Source of the DNA: Lysinibacillus pakistanensis
GTDB taxonomy: Bacteria > Bacillota > Bacilli > Bacillales_A > Planococcaceae
Reading direction: 5' to 3'
DNA length: 64,000 nucleotides
Assembly (NCBI GenBank): GCA_001312325.1
Contig: BBDJ01000008.1
Location: 100,192-164,191, forward strand
Of the stretch, positions 10,452 through 21,211 are shown in pieces (the first letter of the stretch is position 1; each line of letters opens with the position of its first letter). The notes under the pieces were generated by a model. The model made no database searches. It worked only from the letters and a program-made list of their open reading frames with translations, and had not been told where the DNA came from. The position numbers and the translations under genes were made by a program.

Positions 10452-10976
10452 TTGAATACTCAAGCGAAGAATTTATGGAAATGTATCATTGAAAAAAAAG
10501 GGTAGGGATGCATTGAATCTTCAGCCTGGCGCGACAGCTGAAGAATTTCAGCTCATTGAAAATACCTTAGGTGTGTCTCTTCCAGAGGAGATGAAAAGTT
10601 TTTATAGCATTTCTAATGGACAAGCTTGGGATATAGGGGTAGAGCCTTTTGTTAGAAATCTAACACTTTCTCCTCTTGCGGAAATTATGGATAATTGGTT
10701 ATTCCTACAGGAGGAATTTGACCAGATGATCAGCTTCCAGATAGAGAGTATGGCGTAGAGGTCCAACCATTGCTTTGGCATAAAAAATGGATTCCTATTG
10801 CTGAAAATGGTGGAGGCGATTATCTTTGTCTTGATACTGATCCCACCAAACAAGGAGTGGTGGGACAGGTGTTGTATTTTTGGCATGATTGGGGAAAGCG
10901 AACAATTGATGCAAAGAGTCTTTTTGCATTTATAGAAAACTGTTTAAATGAGGAAAATGATTCGAATTTTGAATAG
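10452..10976 (+). CDS. SMI1/KNR4 (SUKH) family protein
   Basis: This is a small cytoplasmic protein of about 174 residues with the SUKH fold: GATAEEFQLIENTLGVSLPE, then a FYSISNGQ turn, IPIAENGGGDYLCLDTDP and GQVLYFWHDWG. SUKH proteins include many immunity proteins for polymorphic toxins, though housekeeping roles also occur. TTG 10452 (or 10446) after TTAGGGGAT is the likely start. Two errors break it: one extra A in the eight-A run at about 10495, and one missing base near 10722, after which the frame reads DDQLPDREYGVEVQP. It is 13 bases upstream of a second SUKH gene. Confidence 0.75.
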
Positions 10977-10989
10977 GGAGGTAAACACT

Positions 10990-12528
10990 ATGATTAAGTT
11001 GACAATGGAAAAATTAAAGATTCAGTTAGACCAAATATTTTCGCCTTTTTTTAAATCCTCCAGCTTCAGAGGAAGAGATACAGAGGTTGAAAATGAGATG
11101 GCTATAAAATTTCCTGACGATGTAAGAGAACTCTATCTAATACATAATGGAGAGAGGGAAGACGGACCAGGTTTGTTTTTCGGGTTACCATTTTTACCAT
11201 TAAATGATGTTTTGCAGGAATGGCATGTATGGAAGCAGTTAGAAGACGAGTTTGCAATGGAAGGGAGTTCCTATTCAGTCCCAACTGGATACATAAAAGA
11301 AAGATATATTAATCGTTTTTGGATACCTATTAGTAAGGATTTTGGTGGCAATAATATTGGCATTGATGTCGATCCAGATCATCAAGGGCGAATAGGCCAG
11401 GTCATTAATTTTGGTCGTGATGAAGAAGTAAAGTATGTAATAGCTACTCAATTATCAGATTTTCTAGAATTTATTGCTGAAACCATTTTTCAGGGAAATT
11501 ATCAAATTGAACAAGAAGAAGACTATCTCTACTGGAATTATAAAAACAGCACCCATTTTTTAGATGCGCTTAAAAGCCTTGAATTGCCTGTTCTGCACCC
11601 TGAATCTCAAAATTTCAAAGAGGAAACTGCCAAATGGATGCAAGATTTAGATTCTGGATGGAAAGAGATAATACAAGAAGAGTATTCTAATCCAGAGAAT
11701 TTTATCAAAAGAAAGCAGCTTTACTTAATTGGGAAAAAAAACTCACGCATATTAAACCGTTACAATTTTGTACAGAAGTAAAAGAATTAATTTTAACCAG
11801 CAATGAATTGACTGATATAACCCCTTTAAAGAACATGCTTTCTTTAAAGAAACTTTATTTAGTTAAGAATCCGCTAAGTGATTTAACGCCATTACAGAAC
11901 CTTGAGCATTTGCAAGAATTAAATATTAATGATACACAGGTTTTCGATATAACCCCGTTAGTTAGTATCTCACAATTAAAAAAATCTAAAAATGGATCAA
12001 ACAGATGTTAAAGATTTTTCAATCCTTCAACAATGTCAGGCACTAGAATCCTTATCCATTTCAATCGTAAATAAAGAACAGTTAAGACAAATCACTCAAA
12101 TTAGCACTTTAAAACAATTAGATATCCATCAATTGAAAAATATTGAAGAGGTGGATTTATTGCAGTTAGGTCACCTTGAAAATTTGCAAGTAATAACATT
12201 TGAAAATTGCTATTTGAAAAATCTAGATTGTTTATCATCCAGTCGTCAGCTGCGAGAAATTATTTTAAAAAATACCATACTTGAGGATGGAACTGCAATT
12301 GGTGCACTAAAAAATCTCAAATGCTTAAAATTAGATGGGACAACAATTGAGAATCTTAAGGTGATTGCAAAGTCTTCCTCGCTTCAAATATTTACTGGAT
12401 CATTTGAACAATTTAATTACTTAAAAGACCTATTTCATCAGGCGATTGACTTTTCTACTATTGTTGGTGGAATGACAGCTGAGGAGCAGAAAGTTTGGCA
12501 TCAGTATTTAAACACTCATAAGGTCTAA
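10990..12528 (+). CDS. SMI1/KNR4 domain fused to leucine-rich repeats
   Basis: After correction this is one protein of about 511 residues. Residues ~10-170 are a SUKH domain (EVENEMAIKFPDDVRELYLIH, IPISKDFGGNNIGIDVDPDH, GQVINFGRDEE). Residues ~265-500 are leucine-rich repeats of the short internalin-like type (ITPLKNMLSLKKLYLVKN, LTPLQNLEHLQELNIND, ITPLVSISQLKNLKMDQ). The start is ATG 10990 after GGGAGG, not the upstream in-frame ATG at 10948. Breaks are an A-run at 11737 (two bases too long) and another at 11981. No signal peptide, so cytoplasmic. SUKH plus LRR suggests protein-protein binding, possibly as an immunity protein, but no toxin gene is visible nearby. Confidence 0.75.
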
Positions 12529-12670
12529 GTATAGAAAAAAATCATAAAAATATTATTTTTTATTTAGAAATAGGAGAAAATACACTTTTTAGAAATATCT
12601 CGTAAAACGAAGGAAATTCCAAAATTATGACCGATATAATTGAATAGATGGATAGAGGAGGTAAAAAAAA

Positions 12671-15528
12671 TTGAATAAAAAAATTATTTTTCACAGTAGC
12701 CGCTATTCCAGCAGCTCTTATTGTACCAACAGTGGCAGGTGCAGAGGAAGCAACAGTGACAGTGTTAGGACAAAATATGGTAAATGGCGTGTTAAAGGCT
12801 TCTATTGAGAATTTACCAGCTAATTCAATCGTGAAGGGCTACCAATGGTATTATATTGAAAGTGACAATACAAATAAACCAATCTCTGGTGCAACTGCAG
12901 CATCCTTTACAGTACCAGTAGAGGCAGCCGGAAAAACAATATTTGTAGAAGCCATTACAACGAACGATAGTAAATATAAAAGTGCACCACTAACAATCAA
13001 TACGCTTCAACTGGCAATTGCAAAGCCGTCATTTGCAGTTTCTTCTAAATATGTTGTTCCTGGGGAAGCGTTAAAGGCCACAGCCGAAGTGACGGATGCT
13101 GCAGGAGCCAAATTACAAAGTAGTCAAATTACATATAGCTATCAATGGTTTTATAAAGTTGGTGAGTCCTTCACGATCATTGACGGGGCTACTAGCGGCA
13201 CATATACAATTCCAAAAGATGCTTTAGATAAAGGCATGCAAGAGATTATGGTTAAGGTAAAAGCAAAAGTTGGTTCTGCAATTGTAGAATCAGATTTTTC
13301 TGATGTCATCACAGTATCGAATGAACCGACAAATTCAATGATTAATGAAATTAAAACATTGCTTAAAAACGACCATCAATACAATGTTTCAAGCCTAGAA
13401 GCATTTAAGGGTGAAGTAACAGCGATGGATGCTAAGTATCAGGCATTGACAGCTCCTGCGAAGGCAAATGTGACAAATTATGATATTTTAAAAAGAGCTG
13501 TTGCTGATGTGGAATTAATTAGTAAACTTGCTGAAAAAGTAGATAAGATAAAAGAAGTTAGTGAGAAGGATTTACAGAAGTATTTGAAAGATATTGAGGG
13601 CTCATACGATAAGCTGGATTTATTACAGCGAAGCTTGGATGTGAATGATAGTTTATATACTAGCATTAAAAACCTTCTAAAAGATCCATCCGATATTGAG
13701 CAAATTAATGAGGTAAGAAGATTAAATCAAGCTATTGTAGGCTTATTAAAATACGAAAATGCTCTTGTTAAGTATGTTCCTGCAAGTAAAGAAGCTTTAC
13801 AAACGGCTGTAGAGTCAATTGAAAAGGATAAAGCCAAACTAGCGCAAAATTACCGCTCAACAGTGCAAAATCAAGCTATTTTAAATGATGCAAAGGCGGA
13901 TATAAAAAAAGGTTGAGCAATTTATCAAATCATTTGAGAAATTATCACCAAATAATACGCCTAACAAACAGGTTACTGTAGCCAAATCCATTCGATCCGC
14001 CTATGAAAAGCTGACATTTAAACAATTACAATTAGTGCCATCCAATTATGTGACAGCGTTACTTCAAGCTGAAGACGCAGAAGATAATCAAATCCAAAAG
14101 CTGAATATAGACATAGCAGGTTATCTAGGTGGCGCTATCGATAGCTATCCGATAGACCCGTCCGTTTACTCTTGGCAGAGTCATGTTAATAATGTAAATC
14201 GCATTATAAATGAGTATAAGAGCTTAACGAAAAATTCTGCAGCTAAAATTATTGGGTATGAGGATATCCTGACGCTCCAGAAGGACTTTAAGGCAGCTGA
14301 AAAAGTGATAAAGGACATGGATGCTTATAAGAAGCTAAGTCAAACAACTGGTGTAGCGGAAAGTAAACTAAATTCAAACTATACTAGTATATTGAAAGCT
14401 TATAATAAATTAACGAGTCTACAACAATCACTTGTATATAATGCTGACGATTTTTTTATTGAATACACCTAAGGTTACAGTTGACACAAATGGCAAGGAA
14501 CCTACTGATAAGGCTGCTGCCGAAGCATTAAAGGGAGATATTGCGAAGCTTGCTGATGTTTCAAAATATTCATTTACACAATTCGAAACAGCTGTCAATG
14601 CAGCAACAGCAACCTATAAAAATCTATCTTCTCCTGCACGAAAATTTGTGACAAACTATTATTTATTAACAGCTGCTAGTAAGGATTTGTCTGGTGTGAA
14701 ATCCTTCCATAAAAAGGTACAAACGGCTAGAGAGGAAACGGATGCTACAAAGCAGGCTAAAAAAATTCAAACAGTTGAGACAGCATATGCAAAGCTGCCT
14801 GCAAATCAGCAGCATTTAGCAAAGCAACAATATGATGATTTACTGAATAATCGTTTAGTAGATGGCAGCGCACCTGATATCTCCAAGCTAAATAGTGAGA
14901 TTGCAACAATTGTTGCTAATGATATGTATATCGTTTCCATCGATAAAATTAATCAGCTTTCAGCCCAATATAATAAGCTAAGTTCTAGTGATAAAAAGCG
15001 TATTACGAATGCCTCGATTCTAACCACTGCAGTTTCTGATGTGAAGAAAGTAGATTCCTTCATGAAGCAGTATGAAAAATCATTTAATAGCAACCCGACA
15101 ACCGTTATAAAAGCCTATGCAAAACTTACTGCTAAACAAATGAGTTTAGTTAGCCCTGCGATAAGACAAGCTATTCTTGATAAAGAAAAAGGGCAGCAGC
15201 AATCGAATGATACAGCTTTAAATTTAATTGAAACAATCAATGGATTGCTTGAAAATGGTGAGTATATAGCTAATTTGGAGACGAAAGTAAAAGAAATCCG
15301 TACTCAATATGATGCCCTAAGTGCCTCTGAGAAAAAAAGTTGTAAAAAAATTATTCGAAGCTAACGCAGGCAGAGAATGACTTGAAAAAGGTAGCAGAGA
15401 TTCATGCACTTTATGTTCCTGCTGGTGAAGGAAAAGAAGAAGCGCGTAAAGCTTGGCAAACAGCCTATGGGAAGCTCTCGAAGAAACTAGAAATTCTGTA
15501 TAAGAATTTGTATAGCAATGATGTTTAA
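12671..15528 (+). CDS. Second large secreted surface protein, paralogue of the one at 1867
   Basis: About 950 residues after frame correction. TTG 12671 after GGAGGTAAAA starts a signal peptide (LFFTVAAIPAALIVPTVAGA). Two YQW beta domains follow (KGYQWYYIES, YSYQWFYKVGE), then helical repeats with the same signatures as the paralogue (TNYDILKRAVADV, YDKLDLLQRSLDVN, AYEKLTFKQLQL). The two proteins also share their C-terminal ARKAWQ.AF/Y.KLS block. Breaks fall at A- or T-runs at about 12680, 13907, 14455, 15336 and 15346. It has one fewer YQW domain than the first protein and, like it, no recognisable wall anchor. The pair probably arose by duplication; the SUKH and endonuclease genes lie between them. 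Confidence 0.8.
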
Positions 15529-15555
15529 GATACTTTAATTCAATATTGTGTTAAA

Positions 15556-15591
15556 CAAACCTCGAATATGCTTATTATTCGGGGTTTTTTT
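15556..15591 (+). terminator. Rho-independent terminator
   Basis: AAACCTCGAATA pairs with TATTCGGGGTTT (one G-T wobble) and runs into T7. It ends the second surface protein gene. Confidence 0.85.
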
Positions 15592-15729
15592 GTAGAGGAA
15601 AAGCATAATCTTCTGTAGATTTTAAAGCTTTCAATTGTCTAGGCTATAACATATTCGCTATACTATTTACAGTAAATAGTAGGAGTGCTAAATGCACGGA
15701 GTAATTGATAGAGAAGGTAGGAGCTTATG

Positions 15730-17055
15730 ATGTATAAAATAGGTGTTGTTGGGCCAATTAAATCCGTGGAAAAAAAATTATCGAATTAGCACATGAAATT
15801 GATCAGGATATGACGTTTATTCCCTATATTTATAGTATCGCCACTGAAACGAAGGATATTGTAGAGAGCCATAATCAAGACGTGGATTTTTGGCTTTTTT
15901 TCTGGATACATACCTTATAAAATTGCTAGTCAGACAAGTGTTTCACAGGATAAGCTGGCACATATTATTTTTTCGGAGGCAGCTATCTATAAAGGTTTTT
16001 TAGAGGAATCCTATAAAAGAAAAAAATTTTATCAAGAATGTTAGTATTGATATTATTCCATCTCCTGCACAAATGGCCACAGAGGGATTAGCTGACATTG
16101 AACAAAATGTGAGGAACATGTATCTTAAGGAATTTGATGTCGCCATTGATCCGAAGGAATTATTTGATTTCCATTTCGGGCTTTGGCAAGAAGGAAAAAT
16201 TGATTTTGCCATCACCTGTTATCCGTCAGTAGATGAGCAATTAAGAAGGATGGGGGTTCCATCATATTGGGTTTCTCCTACAAAAACAGAAATTTACCAT
16301 ACTGTGCAGTTGTTTACGGAAAAAAATTAAAACATCCTATTATAAAGAAACACAGATTGGTGCTGTTATGCTGGAAATAAAGGATTTCGACTCTTTGAAG
16401 GAGCGAATGAAGCAGGGCTACCGTATTCAATATTTGGAATTACGCATAAAGGAAAATTTATTGCAATTATGCGAACGAATTGATGGCTCTTTAGTAGTGG
16501 AAGGAAACGGTAGATATACAATTTTTAGCACTAGGGGAGCTATTGAAGGTCAAATTCAGTTCATCACAGAGAAAATGTATCAGCTGTCCATTGAAATGCA
16601 GGGGAAAGTAACAGCAGGGATTGGCTTTGCGCAGACTGTATTTAACGCAGAATTACATGCACATAGGGGTTTACGTCAAACGAAAGCAAATGAATCTATT
16701 GATATTGTTATGGTACAGGACGATGGTACGATTATTGAATCCGTTGGGAATATAGAAGAGTTATCCTATTCCTATCGAGCGGAAGATCCAGATATACTTG
16801 AAAAATTGAAAAGAGGTAGTATTAGCATCAAAACCTATACGAAGATACAGGCTTTAGTCCAAAAAAATGCGTTGGAAGCATTTTACGACAAAGGATTTAG
16901 CGACACAGCTTCAAATGAGTGAACGGAATGCTCAGCGTATTGTAGCTGATTTATGTAGTGTAGGTTTAGCAAAGATAGCCGGAGAGGAACTACAGCATAC
17001 GAGAGGTAGACCCATCAAAATGTATCAGCTTGTTATGCATCGTCCTACGTATTAA
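15730..17055 (+). CDS. Winged-helix transcriptional regulator of the adjacent transport/hydrolase genes
   Basis: Five frameshift repairs give one protein of about 439 residues. The N-terminal third (KIGVVGPIKSVEKIIELAHE) looks like a Rossmann-type sensing domain. The middle has TAGIGFAQTVFNAELHAHRG, which recalls the GGDEF/cyclase-like fold seen in some regulators. The last ~65 residues form a winged helix (KDLATQLQMSERNAQRIVAD, then HTRGRPIKMYQL). Start ATG 15730 follows AGGAG with six bases; ATG 15727 is too close. The gene lies directly upstream of an MFS transporter and M20 hydrolase, and an operator-like inverted repeat overlaps their promoter at 17229. Ligand unknown. The DNA-binding role is well supported, the family name is not. 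Confidence 0.7.
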
Positions 17056-17064
17056 ATAAAGAAT

Positions 17065-17102
17065 TATCCCAAACCATTTACGGTTTTGGGATATTTTTTT
17101 TG
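17065..17102 (+). terminator. Rho-independent terminator
   Basis: TATCCCAAACC pairs with GGTTTTGGGATA around ATTTAC and is followed by T8. It separates the regulator gene from the transporter operon. Confidence 0.85.
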
Positions 17103-17191
17103 TTACATATATTTAAGGATTCAAGCGTGGTTTTTTTAGATGTCTTATATCCTTCTTTATGTTTTATCTAGTAGGAATTTTCAAAAAAATA

Positions 17192-17220
17192 TTGTCATTT
17201 CATAAAAATTTGATTATTAT
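17192..17220 (+). promoter_or_regulatory. Sigma-A promoter of the MFS-M20 operon
   Basis: TTGTCA (17192-17197) and TATTAT (17215-17220) are separated by exactly 17 bases. They lie about 180 bases before the MFS start, with an inverted repeat immediately downstream. Confidence 0.6.
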
Positions 17221-17228
17221 ACGAATAT

Positions 17229-17247
17229 ATAACGAAATTGTCGTTAT
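17229..17247. promoter_or_regulatory. Candidate operator
   Basis: ATAACGA and TCGTTAT form a perfect 7-base inverted repeat around AATTG, starting 9 bases after the -10 element, where a bound repressor would block initiation. The likely ligand-responsive protein is the winged-helix regulator encoded just upstream; this link is inferred from position. Confidence 0.5.
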
Positions 17248-17401
17248 TTAAGGGGTTTTGATTTTATTAGATAGGGAGAGATGGATCAGTCAAAGTTGGT
17301 AGGTTGCAAAGGAAAGCGAAAGGATACAATGTGAATTTAGACGATCATCATTTTGCACAACTATTGCAGCAATAGAGCTACAAGATATGGGAGGGAATGT
17401 A

Positions 17402-18624
17402 ATGACAATGAATTCGGTAACAAAAAAAATCCAGAAATTTAATACTTGCACTTTTATTTTTAGGATGGTCGTTAGGAAATTTAGATCGATACATTATGAA
17501 CTATGCGGTTGTATCCATTACAGGTGATTTGAGCTTAGATGCCTCTTCTACAGGAATCATTTTAAGCGCTTTCTTTTTAGGCTATGCATTATGCAAATTC
17601 CTGGTGGATGGCTTGCCGATAAATTTGGCGCTAAGCGAGTTTTATTGATGGCTGTTATTATGTGGTCAATTTTTACAGGTTTGACCGCTGTTGCATGGTC
17701 ATTAACGGCAATGATTGTTATTCGCTTTTTATTTGGTATTGGAGAGGGGGGCTTCCAGCCGGCAAGCTCTAAAATTATTGCAACAATTTTCCGAAGGAGG
17801 AGAGAGGGAGAGCTATGTCCATTATGCTTACCTCCGGGGGAATTGTATCACTGATTGTACCATTACTAGCTGCTTATTTATTAGGAACAATTGGCTGGCG
17901 CATGATGTTCATCATTATCGGAGCAATAGGGGCCATTATTGCCTTGCTCTATTGGAAATATATTAAGCTACCACAAGAGCAAGCCGTTCAAGTAGAGAGG
18001 GATGAGAATGTTTCCCCGAAAGTGAATTTGAAGGAATTATTTAAGACACCACTAATGTGGAATTTAATTATTGCTTATTTTTGTATCTATGCTGTGAACT
18101 GGGGATTAGTTTCTTGGATTCCTACCTATTTACAAAAAAAATCGAGGTCTTGATTTAATGTCAATTGGCTGGGCGCAAACAATCCCTGCCATCACAACAA
18201 TTATAGGCGTTTATGGTAGCGGTTTTATCATTGATAAGTTACCACGAGGGATGGACAAAGTTTTAGGCTCCATTTCATGTGCAGTCATTGGCATTTTATT
18301 GTATTTAATGTTTACAGCAAAATCTGTATCACTATTTATCAGCTATCAAACGGTAGTTTCTATATTTATTGCCTTTGTTATTACCTTGCTCCCTGCCATT
18401 GTGCTAAAGAAATTGCCTTCATCCATTACAGGTTCAGCAATGGCGTTGCCAATACAGGTGGGCAATTAGCAGGATTTGTAACTCCGATGGCAATTGGCTT
18501 TATGGTAGATGCCTTTAATGGGTCCTTTGATGCAGCCTTTTGGATGTTAATTGGATTTGCGGCAATCTGTATTATTTCACTGTTAACGTTAAATGATCAA
18601 AAGGGGAAGCTATTGAATTCATAG
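17402..18624 (+). CDS. MFS transporter (anion:cation symporter-like)
   Basis: A 12-helix major-facilitator permease of about 408 residues. The N-terminus has LFLGWSLGNLDRYIMNYAV and the loop motif GGWLADKFGAKRVLL, both typical of the ACS/D-galactonate branch that moves organic anions. GIGEGGFQPASSKIIA matches the conserved helix 4-5 region. Start ATG 17402 follows GGGAGGG. At least five errors break it: extra A at 17428 and 18133, and single missing bases near 17588, 17790 and 18443. The next gene, an AbgB-type hydrolase, starts 33 bases downstream, so the transported compound is probably that enzyme's substrate or product (for example an acylated amino acid). Confidence 0.8.
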
Positions 18625-18656
18625 TTGAATCCAATTTTCTAAGGAGGTAAAAAAAG

Positions 18657-20072
18657 ATGAATTTTCAAGAAAAAAATTTCAATACTAGTCGAATCAAAAA
18701 GAGAGGCTAGTATTGAATTAAGTAATGCTATATGGGCAGTACCTGAGCTTCATTTTCAAGAAAAAAAATCGGTACAATTTATGAAAGAAGCCTTAGAGAG
18801 AGAGGGCTTTGCAACTGAGGTTGGGGTAGCAGGTCTTGAAACAGCACTAATGGCACATTTGGTTCCGGGAAGCCTGTTATTGCTTTTCTCGGTGAATATG
18901 ACGCTCTTCCTGGACTAAGTCAAAAAGGTGGTGTCACTTCTTACGAGCCACTAGAAGAGGGTGGTAGTGGTCATGGATGTGGCCATAATCTATTGGGAAC
19001 AGGTGCATTTACTGCAGCTGTGGCTGTGAAAGATTACTTAGAACAACATAATCAATCAGCGACGATTCGTTTTTATGGCTGTCCCGCTGAGGAAAATGGT
19101 TCAGGTAAGGCATATATGGCGAAGGCAGGTCTTTTTGATGATGTTGATATTGCCATATCGTGGCACCCTGGAACATTTTCAACAGTCATGACTTGTAGCT
19201 CTCTCGCAAACTATGCAGCTACTTTTAAGTTTACTGGAAAAAGTGCACACGCAGCAGCGGCACCACATTTAGGAAGAAGTGCATTGGATGCTGTTGAACT
19301 TATGAATGTTGGGGTAAACTATTTACGTGAGCATATTATTCCAGAGGCACGCGTGCATTATGCCATTACAAATTCTGGAGGAACATCTCCAAATGTTGTA
19401 CAGCCATATGCCGAGGTAACTTACTTAGTAAGAGCACCTAAAAAACAGCAAGTACAGGAGATTTATCAGCGTGTTGAAAATATTGCTAAAGGTGCCACAC
19501 TTATGACTGGAACATCATTAGAAATCGAATTTGAAGGCGCTGCGTCAAATCTTATTCCAAATAAAACACTTTATGATGCAATGTATAAGCAATTACTTGA
19601 AATCGGTATGCCAACTTATACAATAGAAGATGAACAGCATGCACAAGCTATTTTTAAGACATTTTCACCTGACATTCAGGCCTCTGCTTTAATTGGCTTA
19701 TCGAGAGAGGATACGATGTTGTTAAAAGATCAAGTGATTGCACAACATATTCCAGGTATTCTACCAGAATTTATTTTGGGCGGATCTACAGATGTTGGAG
19801 ATGTTAGCTGGAATGTTCCAACTGTTCAATGTACAACGGTATGTATGGCATTGGGTACGCCACTTCATACGTGGCAGGTTGTATCACAGGGCGTTATGCC
19901 GATAGCACATAAGGGGATGTTGCAGGCTGCAAAAATTATGGCTTGCACCGCTATAGAGTGTATTCATAATCCAGCACTGATTGAGGAGGCTAAAAAGGAA
20001 TGGGAGGAACGTTTGGATGGAGAGACTTATGCATCCCTAATTCCTGAAGGAACAAAGCCTCCAAAGCGTTAG
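18657..20072 (+). CDS. M20-family amidohydrolase, AbgB-like
   Basis: A zinc-dependent amidohydrolase of about 471 residues related to p-aminobenzoyl-glutamate hydrolase subunit B. Metal and active-site motifs are present: GEYDALPGL, GHGCGHNLLG, CPAEENGSGK with the catalytic Glu pair, and the dimerisation-domain stretch GKSAHAAAAPHLGRSALDA. The end shows GGSTDVGDVSWNVPT and GTPLHTW. Start ATG 18657 follows AAGGAGG. An extra A at about 18675 and a missing T at about 18861 split the N-terminus. It probably forms an operon with the MFS transporter. Exact substrate unknown; N-acyl or aryl-glutamate-like amides are the family's usual targets. Confidence 0.85.
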
Positions 20073-20083
20073 AATAATCGGAT

Positions 20084-20120
20084 AGAGCCTTCATAGATGA
20101 ACTATGAAGGCTCTGTTTTT
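20084..20120 (+). terminator. Rho-independent terminator
   Basis: AGAGCCTTCATAG pairs perfectly with CTATGAAGGCTCT and is followed by GTTTTT, ending the MFS-M20 operon. Confidence 0.88.
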
Positions 20121-20142
20121 CAAATATGAGAGGAGTTAGATT

Positions 20143-21113
20143 ATGGTAACCGAACATACAAATTCACAACAACATCTTGTCTCTGGCTGGGTCGAGGAGT
20201 TTCGCCCCTTTGCAAAAGATGGACAGTGCGCAAACTATATTCCAGCACTTGCCGAAAAAAAACCTCTCCAATTAGCTATTTCAATTGTTGGACCATCTAA
20301 TAATGAAATGAAGGGAGGGGATACTACTGAACTATTTACCCTCCAAAGTGTGTCAAAGGTAGTTACATTTATTTTAGCGTGTATGGATCGAGGATTACCC
20401 TATGTTTTAGAACGAGTAGATGTTGAACCAACAGGTGATACCTTCAATTCTATTATTCGCCTAGAAAGCCATCGCCCAGGGAAGCCTTTTAATCCCATGA
20501 TTAATGCGGGTGCTATAACAGTATCCTCTATGCTTTCTGGAATTTCACCACAGGAGAAGATAGAGAAAATTCTCTATTTTTTAGGGCAAATGGTTGGTAA
20601 AAAAAATTGAAGGTGAATGGAGAGGTTTTTCAATCTGAATGGCAAACAGCTAATCGAAATCGATCTTTAGCGTATTATTTAATGGATTCTGGTTTTTTAG
20701 ATTGCCCCGTAGAGGAGGCATTGGAGGTATATTTAAAACAATGTGCGATAGAAGTCAATGTATCTGATTTAGCGATGATTGGATTAGTAATTGCCAATGA
20801 TGGCTATCATCCCCAATTAAAAACACAGCTTTTCCCAAAACAGGTCGCGAAATTAGCGAAGGCTTTGATGGTTACTTGCGGTATGTATAATGCGTCTGGA
20901 AAATTTGCTGCATTTATCGGGCTACCTGCTAAAAGCGGTGTTTCTGGTGCAATTCTGGCGGCTGTGCCTAGTCACGCAAGCTTAAATTCGCCATTTCCTG
21001 ATGGCTGTGGTATTGGTATCTATGGACCAGCGATTGATTCAATCGGCAATAGTGTTGCAGGAGTAAAGCTATTAAAGCATCTTGCAACTGAATGGGATAT
21101 GAATATATTTTAA
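20143..21113 (+). CDS. glsA: Glutaminase
   Basis: Serine-dependent glutaminase of about 322 residues converting glutamine to glutamate and ammonia in the cytoplasm. It shows the beta-lactamase-like Ser-X-X-Lys motif in LQSVSKV, then NPMINAGAI, the ANDGYHP region, and GIPAKSGVSG-like GLPAKSGVSGAI. The C-terminus GIGIYGPAID...GNSVAG is typical. An eight-A run at 20600, two bases too long, splits it. ATG 20143 follows GAGAGGAG. It makes glutamate and lies beside a glutamate-releasing type of hydrolase and an amino-acid permease, so the group may serve nitrogen scavenging. Confidence 0.93.
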
Positions 21114-21140
21114 AGCCATTAATTGACGTGATTTTAGTAT

Positions 21141-21161
21141 AGTGAAAAGCTTCACTTTTTT
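21141..21161 (+). terminator. Terminator of glsA
   Basis: AGTGAA pairs with TTCACT around AAGC and leads into T6, 28 bases after the glutaminase stop. Confidence 0.7.
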
Positions 21162-21163
21162 AA

Positions 21164-21203
21164 AGAAGCCCTGGATAGGTTCACTTTTGTAAACTATCAG
21201 GGC
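21164..21203 (-). terminator. Terminator of the convergent permease gene
   Basis: GCCCTG..ATAG and CTAT.CAGGGC form a stable hairpin. On the minus strand it is followed by TTCTTT, 9 bases after the permease stop. Confidence 0.6.
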
Positions 21204-21211
21204 AATTCATC

